Shown one piece after another: positions 1 to 5,087 of a stretch of 5,199 nt of DNA. The notes under the pieces were generated by a model. The model made no database searches and was not told the origin of the DNA. It worked only from the letters and a program-made list of their open reading frames with translations. The DNA comes from Candidatus Eiseniibacteriota bacterium. GTDB taxonomy: Bacteria; Joyebacterota; Joyebacteria; Joyebacterales; Joyebacteraceae. Numbering within the stretch: the stretch's first letter is position 1; each line of letters begins with the position of its first letter. The stretch is from positions 1 through 5,199 of the forward strand of contig JAUWRQ010000121.1 in assembly GCA_030610515.1 (NCBI GenBank). The letters run 5' to 3'. A program made the translations under genes and the position numbers.

Positions 1-776
1 ACGCAGTTCACTATGTCGCACCGCAGGAGCGTGGGGTGCGAATCGCCCACGCAGTCTATTCCCATCCGGCCCCCCTCGACCCTGCAGTCCGAGACGTGTC
101 CCGAGGCGCCCCTGAACCTGAAACCACGGCTGACGTTCTCCAGGAACGCGCAGTCCGCAACGTATCCGACTGATCCGCCCCAGAGACAGAACCCCCATAC
201 CATGCTGCCCGTGAAGGTGCAGTCCGTGATGCGGACGCGAGGAACCGTGAACGCGTCCACACCGCCTCCGTTGCCGTCGAACGTGCAGTTCTCGACGATC
301 AGGGCGGCCCCGTCGCTGGCCCAGACGGCACGATAGAGAGAGAGGAAACTACAGTTCCTTATTTTGACGGAGCTGTCCTGGCAGTAGACGCCGTAGTTCC
401 CATAGACGCTTGATCCGTCGATGGTGACGTCCTCTATGATCGAGGTCGTGTCCTCATGCGAGTGCAGAAAGAATCCCCTCGACTGACCGCCGACGACGAT
501 GGTCGTGCTCTCGGGCCCGGCAGACGATGTGAGCAGGAGGTTTCTGCCACCGAAGTCGATGCCTCCGGGCGGGACCTCGTAGGTCCCAGGCATAAGGAGG
601 ATCGTGTCGCCTGTCCACGCGTCATCCACGGCGTTCTGTATCTGAGAGGGGCCGCCGGGGAAGACGACGAACACCTCCGCAGAGACCGTCACGGTGCCGC
701 CGGACAGCAACACGAGAATCGCAGCGCACAGCAGCGCCCGATACGTGATGAGATGTGTGTTGCGTCCCACCTTCAT
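1..776 (-). CDS. Secreted right-handed beta-helix repeat protein (3' end missing)
   Basis: 258 codons are readable from the ATG at 776-774 to the window edge with no stop, so the C-terminus lies outside. Residues 1-33 are a Sec signal peptide: basic start (K2, R5, R13), hydrophobic core about 14-24, likely cleavage after V-S-A33. Residues 44-82 carry the family N-terminal module (S-Q-I-Q-N-A-V, T-G-D-T, M-P-G-T-Y, I-D-F-G-G), also present in the two genes upstream in the operon. Beyond it, cysteines at 142, 164, 186, 209, 231 and 253 recur every 22-23 residues in a C-x-[FIV] context, which marks a parallel beta-helix with a stacked Cys ladder. No catalytic residues of a polysaccharide lyase are recognisable, so I call a structural or surface protein of unknown substrate. 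The start overlaps the preceding stop as ATGA; an AAGG lies about 10 nt upstream. The partial state hides whether the shared C-terminal module is present. Confidence 0.85.
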   Translation of the reverse strand, partial: MKVGRNTHLITYRALLCAAILVLLSGGTVTVSAEVFVVFPGGPSQIQNAVDDAWTGDTILLMPGTYEVPPGGIDFGGRNLLLTSSAGPESTTIVVGGQSRGFFLHSHEDTTSIIEDVTIDGSSVYGNYGVYCQDSSVKIRNCSFLSLYRAVWASDGAALIVENCTFDGNGGGVDAFTVPRVRITDCTFTGSMVWGFCLWGGSVGYVADCAFLENVSRGFRFRGASGHVSDCRVEGGRMGIDCVGDSHPTLLRCDIVNC

Positions 777-2134
777 CGGTACATCGCCTTTATGGCGCCC
801 CACGTTGTGACTTCCACCGGGCTCGAACAGCTGTCGCAGCCCCGGCTCCGCGCTCCGACCAACACGCCCCACGGATTGCCGGAGGGAAGGCACGGCGAGT
901 TCTCGCAGAGCGTGAAGTCGTACGCGTACACGTCACAGATGAGGGGGTCCTCGAGGAGGTTGTCTGTTCCCGGACCGGCGATGTCCTCCGCGCCGGCCAC
1001 GTCGTACACGACACAGTGAACGAACGCCGGATCGGCGTTCCCGTACGCCAGCATGACTTCGGGGGCTCCCGAGAACGAGATGATGCAGTTCTCGATGAGG
1101 GGCCAGCAGTCGTCGAGGACGAAGAGCGCCAGATCCGTCCCCGAGGCGATCCGTCCGAAGAACGTGCAGTTGCGGAACACGGGGTCCTTGATGTCTGTGC
1201 TCTCGAAGTTCGCGATTGCGGCGCCGCTCCATGAGAAGCAGTTCCCGAAGGTGCACCACTCGTAGGTGGGGGACGAGTGCTTGCCAGTCACGACACCGGC
1301 CCAGGTGTTGTACTGCATCTGGAAGTCGCAATTGCTGAATGTCGGAGAGCTGGCGTACAGGTATGCGGAGCCGTAGTAGCCCACTGTCGCGTCCGGTGGT
1401 CTCGTGAACTCGCAGTCGGTGAACGCGCCGTCGGAGTACTCGAGGCAGACGTCGCTGCCTCTGCTTCCCCCGTAGTTGTTGCTGAACAGGCACTTCAGGA
1501 TGGAGACGGACGAGAACGTAGCGTAGAGTCCGCCGCCGCGACCGGGATAGCACTCCGGGGTGTCGGTGAGGTCACAGTCTGACAGAGCCACGCTTCCCGA
1601 CTCGCAGTAGACTCCTCCCCCGTATCCGGCACGGCACGCCCGGAACTCGCACGCGCGGATCAGTGCCGATGCCGAGATGACCGCGACCCCTCCGCCTGGC
1701 CCGGTGCCGGCGTTGCAGCTTCTGAAGATACAGCGCTCGATGATGGGGGACGACCCGTTCATGACGAGGACGCCCGCGCCGCCGACGCCGCTGGGGTTCC
1801 CATCGAGGAGCGTCAGTCCGGAAAGGACCGCGAGGGAATCCTCTCCGTCGTCGAACAGGACGGCGCGACCGGCGTCTTGGCAGTTGATGACCGTCGATTC
1901 GGCGCCGGACGAGGAGCGTAGCGTGATGCCGCGTCCCCCGAAATCCAGGTCGCGGTTGAGGTGCCCTGTGTATGTGCCTGGGTGATCTAACACGGTGTCA
2001 CCGCTGTCAGCGGCATCCAGGCCTTCCTGTATCGTCAGATAGTCGCCCGAGCCGGCCCAATCGACAGTGATGGTGGCGGCGTCCGCAAGGACTGCGGCAA
2101 GGAGAAGAGCCATCGTGGCGGCAAGTGTGCGCAT
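773..2134 (-). CDS. Secreted right-handed beta-helix repeat protein, cysteine-ladder type
   Basis: 453 aa. The ATG at 2134-2132 is chosen because GAGGGA lies 6 nt upstream and it opens directly into a signal peptide (core about 8-17, cleavage near A-D-A19/A20). Upstream in-frame GTG (2167) and ATG (2164) would add a non-signal extension. Residues 33-69 are the family N-terminal module (Y-L-T-I-Q-E-G-L, D-S-G-D-T, P-G-T-Y-T-G, R-D-L-D-F-G-G). About ten rungs follow, with stacking cysteines at 135, 162, 187, 215, 241, 269, 294, 323, 350 and 374, 24-29 residues apart, typically C-x-F. Residues 396-453 form a Cys-rich C-terminal module (D-P-L-I-C-D, N-S-P-C-L-P, G-C-D-S-C) ending W-G-A-I-K-A-M-Y-R. 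The protein is exported; substrate unknown, and no enzyme active site is evident. It is the second gene of the minus-strand cluster, 111 nt after the lipoprotein gene, and overlaps the next gene by 4 nt. Confidence 0.88.
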   Translation of the reverse strand: MRTLAATMALLLAAVLADAATITVDWAGSGDYLTIQEGLDAADSGDTVLDHPGTYTGHLNRDLDFGGRGITLRSSSGAESTVINCQDAGRAVLFDDGEDSLAVLSGLTLLDGNPSGVGGAGVLVMNGSSPIIERCIFRSCNAGTGPGGGVAVISASALIRACEFRACRAGYGGGVYCESGSVALSDCDLTDTPECYPGRGGGLYATFSSVSILKCLFSNNYGGSRGSDVCLEYSDGAFTDCEFTRPPDATVGYYGSAYLYASSPTFSNCDFQMQYNTWAGVVTGKHSSPTYEWCTFGNCFSWSGAAIANFESTDIKDPVFRNCTFFGRIASGTDLALFVLDDCWPLIENCIISFSGAPEVMLAYGNADPAFVHCVVYDVAGAEDIAGPGTDNLLEDPLICDVYAYDFTLCENSPCLPSGNPWGVLVGARSRGCDSCSSPVEVTTWGAIKAMYR

Positions 2135-2146
2135 GGTCCGTCCCTC
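2135..2146 (-). promoter_or_regulatory. Ribosome binding site deciding the start of the second beta-helix gene
   Basis: GAGGGA (2146-2141, minus strand) with a 6-nt spacer to the ATG at 2134. The upstream GTG (2167) and ATG (2164) lack such a site. Confidence 0.6.
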
Positions 2147-2241
2147 GGTTCTCAGGGGGGCCATCACTCACGCTATTGCATACCCTGCGTGCCGTCAATG
2201 AAACTGTAGCACTCCCTGCGGTGGCGGGTGCGGAACCGAGG
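2143..2241 (-). promoter_or_regulatory. Long-range inverted repeat pairing the gene end with the next ribosome binding site
   Basis: On the minus strand CCTCGGTTC (2241-2233), 4 nt after the lipoprotein stop codon, is perfectly complementary to GAACCGAGG (2151-2143), with an 81-nt loop. The second arm contains most of the GAGGGA site of the following gene, so in the mRNA this 9-bp helix could mask translation start. The 111-nt gap (2135-2245) holds nothing else clear; a TTGACG at 2198-2193 has no good -10. Confidence 0.3.
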
Positions 2242-2245
2242 AGGG

Positions 2246-3490
2246 CTATCTTGGAAGCGTCCGCAACGTGCGCCACGGCGCGACGCCGAGCGAGGAGTCG
2301 CAGTCTCCGCAGCCCTGTCCGCGGTCGCCCAGACGTAGCCCCCAGTCGTTCCCCGCCGGGAGACAGGGGGAATTCGCGCACAGCGTCAGATCGTCACCGC
2401 CGAGGTCGCAGAAGAGCGGGTCGAGATAGATGTTGTCCGCGTGCGTGCCGCACGGTGTGTCCCCGCCGAAGTTCCCGTAGAGGCACGTCTTCTGCGTGTT
2501 CGGAGCGTCGCCGCCCGCGCAGTAGACGGCTCCGCCACCAAGGTTGAGTGCGATGATGCTCGTTCGAATGACAGGCGAGGATGAGTTGGCGCAGTAGATG
2601 CCTCCGCCAAGGATGGCCTCGTTGTTGGCGATCGTGGCGTGGGACAGTGACGGGGATGAGCCGTCTAGGGCCAACGCTCCTCCGTGCCGCGTGGAGTTGG
2701 CGAGGAACGTGACCTCATCGATCGTCGGGGACGAGCCGGCGCAGTGCAAGCCGCCTCCCGCGGAGCTCGCGGCGTTCCGGATGAACGTGACCTCGAAGAG
2801 CACCGGATCGGAGAAGACGCACGACATCCCTCCTCCCGAGCTGGCTTCGTTCTCCGTGAAGTCGACGTGGCTGATCGTCGGCTCGCAGTTCCGGTCGCAC
2901 GCCAGTCCGCCACCGCTGAGGCCGGCGGCATTCTGCTCGAACGACACGTTGGTGAGCGAGGGGGCCGAACCGCCCTTCAGATACATGCCGCCGCCGTCCT
3001 GCTCCGCTGCGTTCTCACGGAACACGAGGTTCCTGATCGTCGGCGAGGCTCCGTCGAAATGGGCTCCCCCGCCATTGATGCCTTGGCCGTTCACAACGAT
3101 GAACCCGTCGATGATCGACGCCGGACCTTCACCACTGTGAAGATAGAAGCCGCGCCCCTCGCCCTCACAGTCGATCACGACGGAGTCGCGCGCCGACGCC
3201 GCCATGAGGACGATGTTCTCCCCGCCGAAATCGAGGTCGCGGTTGGATGGGCCGGTATAGGTCCCCGGCAGGACGAGCACGGTGTCCCCGCTGTCGGCCA
3301 CGTTCAGGGCCGCCTGGATCGTCGTGTAGTCGCCCGCTCCAGTCGGGTCGACGAGCAGCGTGACGGTGCCGGAGGGGGACGTCGGGCTCGTGCTCGAGCA
3401 TCCGGCGAGGGCGGCCATCGCGCACACGAGCGACAGCACTCTGACGAGGGGGACGCATCTAGCGATCCCGCTGAGGTTTGGAGCGTTCAC
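2246..3490 (-). CDS. Lipoprotein with right-handed beta-helix (PbH1) repeats
   Basis: 414 aa from a GTG at 3490-3488, supported by AGGGA 6 nt upstream and by the lipoprotein signal it creates: R11/R17, hydrophobic stretch 13-29, lipobox L28-A-G-C31. Ser at +2 (no Asp) would suit outer-membrane sorting if Lol rules apply. Residues 32-41 are a Ser/Thr/Pro linker. Residues 54-90 are the family N-terminal module (D-Y-T-T-I-Q, D-S-G-D-T, L-P-G-T-Y-T-G, R-D-L-D-F-G-G). Eight repeats starting at residues 140, 166, 193, 219, 245, 270, 295 and 319 follow the pattern GG[GA]-hydrophobic ... SPTI ... VTF ... N; they form the helix rungs. Residues 357-414 are the Cys-rich C-terminal module (D-P-L-F-C-D, N-S-P-C-L-P, G-C-G-D-C) ending W-R-T-L-R-T-L-P-R. 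It is the first gene of the cluster, with its own promoter. A surface or periplasmic structural or binding role is inferred; no catalytic site is recognised. Confidence 0.88.
   Translation of the reverse strand: MNAPNLSGIARCVPLVRVLSLVCAMAALAGCSSTSPTSPSGTVTLLVDPTGAGDYTTIQAALNVADSGDTVLVLPGTYTGPSNRDLDFGGENIVLMAASARDSVVIDCEGEGRGFYLHSGEGPASIIDGFIVVNGQGINGGGAHFDGASPTIRNLVFRENAAEQDGGGMYLKGGSAPSLTNVSFEQNAAGLSGGGLACDRNCEPTISHVDFTENEASSGGGMSCVFSDPVLFEVTFIRNAASSAGGGLHCAGSSPTIDEVTFLANSTRHGGALALDGSSPSLSHATIANNEAILGGGIYCANSSSPVIRTSIIALNLGGGAVYCAGGDAPNTQKTCLYGNFGGDTPCGTHADNIYLDPLFCDLGGDDLTLCANSPCLPAGNDWGLRLGDRGQGCGDCDSSLGVAPWRTLRTLPR
2462..3073 (-). repeat. Eight degenerate in-gene repeats encoding beta-helix rungs
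   Basis: Within the lipoprotein gene, residues 140-343 consist of eight units of 24-27 residues, each opening with GG[GA] and containing S-P-[TS]-[IL] or similar plus an N near the end. At the DNA level the units (72-81 bp) are diverged, with scattered short matches, so they are old repeats kept by structure rather than recent tandem copies. Confidence 0.75.
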
Positions 3491-3502
3491 GAGGATTCCC
3501 TG
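3491..3502 (-). promoter_or_regulatory. Ribosome binding site supporting the GTG start of the lipoprotein gene
   Basis: CAGGGA on the minus strand (3502-3497) lies 6 nt before the GTG at 3490. Together with the signal peptide encoded directly downstream, it decides this non-ATG start; the next in-frame ATG (codon 25) would destroy the lipoprotein signal. Confidence 0.6.
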
Positions 3503-3523
3503 CCTCTCGGGTGGAGGAAGAAG

Positions 3524-3544
3524 GAGCCTATGATTCGAGCCTAT
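3524..3544. repeat. 8-bp direct repeat over the leftward -10 and start region
   Basis: GAGCCTAT occurs at 3524-3531 and 3537-3544, 13 bp apart (ATAGGCTC on the minus strand). The second copy contains the proposed -10 and the first covers the predicted start site. It could be a tandem binding site or a duplicated -10; function not shown. Confidence 0.3.
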
Positions 3545-3566
3545 ACGGCGAGTTGGGGACTGTCAA
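3538..3566 (-). promoter_or_regulatory. Sigma-70-like promoter for the beta-helix lipoprotein gene
   Basis: On the minus strand a perfect -35 TTGACA (3566-3561) is followed by a 17-bp spacer and -10 TAGGCT (3543-3538). TATAGG overlaps it at a 15-bp spacing and could act instead. The start site would fall near 3531, giving a leader of about 40 nt before the GTG at 3490. No comparable promoter was found between the lipoprotein gene and the next beta-helix gene, so all three may be transcribed from here. Confidence 0.6.
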
Positions 3567-3610
3567 CGCCGGGCTCCGCGCCATGCCCGTGGGCGCAACG
3601 GCTCCGTTTG

Positions 3611-3639
3611 TTGACCTTGGCCTCGAGAGGCGTTAGACT
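3611..3639 (+). promoter_or_regulatory. Sigma-70-like promoter for the dehydrogenase gene
   Basis: TTGACC (3611-3616), a spacer of exactly 17 bp (3617-3633) and TAGACT (3634-3639). The start site would be near 3646, leaving a leader of about 140 nt before the ATG at 3786. The -35 lies 44 bp from the -35 of the leftward promoter, so the two are back to back. Confidence 0.6.
3620..3631. promoter_or_regulatory. Possible operator dyad inside the promoter spacer
   Basis: GCCTC-GA-GAGGC is a perfect inverted repeat with 5-bp arms and a 2-bp centre. It is almost exactly centred in the spacer of the rightward promoter, a position where a bound repressor or MerR-like activator could act. It is short, so chance is not excluded. 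Confidence 0.3.
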
Positions 3640-3785
3640 TCGGTTCTGCGTCCGTCGGCCCGTTCGGGTCTGGCCGTGGAAGCCTGCCTCGGAGTGGTTG
3701 CCAGGGGCGGTTTCGTGTGGTGTGGACCGCTGATTCGGAGAGCTGCTCGATAAGCACGCGAGGGCGAGTCGACACGGAGGAACGA
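3640..3785 (+). other. Leader region of the dehydrogenase gene
   Basis: About 140 nt of predicted 5' leader between the promoter and the ATG. It ends in GGAGG (3776-3780), 5 nt before the start. I saw no recognisable riboswitch, attenuator with T-tract or leader peptide rich in Leu or Lys codons. The whole divergent gap (3491-3785, 295 bp) otherwise holds only the two promoters and the short repeats listed. Confidence 0.4.
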
Positions 3786-4967
3786 ATGGCGAAGAGGACA
3801 GTCGTTACGATGCCCGGTGACGGCATCGGCAAGGTCGTGCTGCCGGAGTCGCTGCGGGTGCTCGAGAAGATCGGGTTCGAAGCCGACTACGTCCACGCGG
3901 ACATCGGATGGGATTTCTGGATCAGCGAGGGGAATGCGCTCCCCGAACGCACGATCAACCTCCTCGAGGAGCACAGGGTCGGGCTCTTCGGCGCCATCAC
4001 GTCGAAGCCGAAGGACAAGGCGGCGGCGGAGATATCCCCCGAGCTCAAGGACAAGGGTTTCGTCTACTACAGCCCGATCGTTGGCATGAGGCAGCACTTC
4101 AACCTCGACCTCTGCATCAGGCCGTGCCGGTCCTTCCCTGGGAACCCCTTGAACTTCATAAGAAGAAAGGGCGAGAGCTTCGATGAGCCGGTCGTGGACG
4201 TCGTGATCTTTCGTCAGAACACCGAGGGGCTCTACGCCGGCGTGGAATGGACGAACCCTCCGGACGGCGTTCGCGCGGCGCTCGCGACGCACAAGAAGTT
4301 CGCCAAGTTCGCGGATGTCCCGGGAGAGAATCTGGCGGTCTCGACGCGCATCTTCACGCGTGATGCGTGCAGGCGGATCTGCGAGGAGGCGTTCAAGTAC
4401 GCCAAGAAGTTCGGCTACAAGTCGGTGACCATCTGCGAGAAGCCCAACGTCATTCGCGAGACCTCGGGGATGATGGAGTTCGAGGCGAAGAAAGTCGCCG
4501 AGAGCTACCCCGATGTAGCACTCTGGAGCACGAACATCGACGCGCAGATGATGTGGCTCACGAAGAACCCTCAGGACTACGGTGTGATCGTCGCAGGCAA
4601 CATGTTCGGCGACATCGTCTCCGACGGATTCGCCGGACTCGTTGGGGGCCTCGGCTTCGCCAACAGTGCGAACATCGGAGCCGACTGCGCGGTCTTCGAG
4701 CCGACGCACGGCTCGGCGCCCAAGTACGAGGGGCTGAGTCCGTCCATAGTGAACCCGATCGCGATGATTCTCTCCGCCTGCATGATGCTCGACTACCTTG
4801 ACGAGACCGAGAAGGCGGTAGCTATTCGTGATGCCATATCGGAGGTCGTGGCCGACGGTTCAGTCCGCTGCTACGACATGATGAAGCTCAGGGGCGGTCC
4901 TGAAGCCATCAAGCAGGGAGCTGCGACAACGCAGCAGATGACCGACGCCATCATCGCTCGCCTGTAG
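3786..4967 (+). CDS. Isocitrate/isopropylmalate-family dehydrogenase, probably NADP-dependent isocitrate dehydrogenase
   Basis: 393 aa, cytosolic. It oxidatively decarboxylates a (2R,3S)-2-hydroxy acid, probably isocitrate to 2-oxoglutarate. The start is the ATG at 3786 with GGAGG 5 nt upstream; the frame stays open upstream to 3717 but has no site or homology there. By alignment with E. coli Icd from memory: N-terminal P-G-D-G-I-G (10-15); substrate arginines R102, R112, R143; F-R-Q-N-T-E-G-L-Y-A-G-V-E-W (142-155) with catalytic Y150; catalytic K219; metal-binding D252, D276 and D280 (N-M-F-G-D-I-V-S-D); H-G-S-A-P-K-Y (308-314). K313, Y314 and Y363 match NADP 2'-phosphate contacts, and the last contact (Arg in E. 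coli) is K367. Odd: in S96-P-I-V-G-M-R102 the Ser of isocitrate enzymes is kept but their Asn is I98, so homoisocitrate or 3-isopropylmalate is possible. It has its own promoter; an aconitase-family gene follows 120 nt downstream on the same strand. Confidence 0.88.
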   Translation: MAKRTVVTMPGDGIGKVVLPESLRVLEKIGFEADYVHADIGWDFWISEGNALPERTINLLEEHRVGLFGAITSKPKDKAAAEISPELKDKGFVYYSPIVGMRQHFNLDLCIRPCRSFPGNPLNFIRRKGESFDEPVVDVVIFRQNTEGLYAGVEWTNPPDGVRAALATHKKFAKFADVPGENLAVSTRIFTRDACRRICEEAFKYAKKFGYKSVTICEKPNVIRETSGMMEFEAKKVAESYPDVALWSTNIDAQMMWLTKNPQDYGVIVAGNMFGDIVSDGFAGLVGGLGFANSANIGADCAVFEPTHGSAPKYEGLSPSIVNPIAMILSACMMLDYLDETEKAVAIRDAISEVVADGSVRCYDMMKLRGGPEAIKQGAATTQQMTDAIIARL

Positions 4968-5087
4968 GCGCGCGGTCGGGGGTCGTCGGCCGGCCGTCAT
5001 GCCGCCGCCCTTGCGGAGCCGACGGGTGGAGGGCAGGACACGAATCTCTGTTGGGCCGCGGAACGGCGGCTCGGGGAGTCAGCTCAC
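4968..5087 (+). other. 120-bp gap with hairpin potential, no clear terminator
   Basis: CGTCGGC (4984-4990) pairs with GCCGACG (5018-5024). Between them lie a palindrome CGGCCGGCCG (4987-4996, overlapping the left arm) and a small hairpin CCGC-CCTT-GCGG (5005-5016). No T-tract follows, so this is not a normal intrinsic terminator, and no good promoter was seen. Read-through from the dehydrogenase into the dehydratase gene is plausible; the GGAG for the latter is at 5075-5078. Confidence 0.35.

Noticed and set aside
13..336. Plus-strand 107-codon frame near the left edge
   Set aside because: It is antisense to the incomplete beta-helix gene, whose 22-residue Cys period proves the minus-strand frame.
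933..1553. Minus-strand frame of 206 codons within the second beta-helix gene, and plus-strand frames 456-1019 and 755-1234
   Set aside because: They overlap well-supported beta-helix coding frames and encode Arg-rich low-information protein.
2165..2198. Possible promoter TTGACG before the second beta-helix gene
   Set aside because: At 15-18 bp spacing there is no -10 with more than about three matches (best TAGCGT), so it is too weak to list.
2462..3073. Regular repeats resembling a CRISPR-like or tandem DNA repeat array
   Set aside because: The units keep frame, differ strongly in DNA sequence and encode beta-helix rungs; there are no conserved repeats with unique spacers.
2684..3733. Plus-strand open frame (349 codons) opposite the lipoprotein gene and running into the divergent gap
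   Set aside because: It is antisense to a gene with a lipobox and eight structural repeats, lacks a recognisable domain and has the composition of a GC-rich shadow frame.
3717..3785. Upstream in-frame extension of the dehydrogenase (23 extra residues from 3717)
   Set aside because: No ribosome binding site or family similarity in the extension; the protein family begins just before the P-G-D-G-I-G motif and GGAGG precedes the ATG at 3786.
3633..4709. Long minus-strand open frame (358 codons) antisense to the dehydrogenase
   Set aside because: It lies opposite a clearly conserved enzyme, its product is rich in R, D, E, V and L with no known motif, and such frames are expected by codon bias in GC-rich genes.
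4968..5087. Intrinsic terminator after the dehydrogenase
   Set aside because: GC-rich hairpins are possible but no run of T follows any of them.
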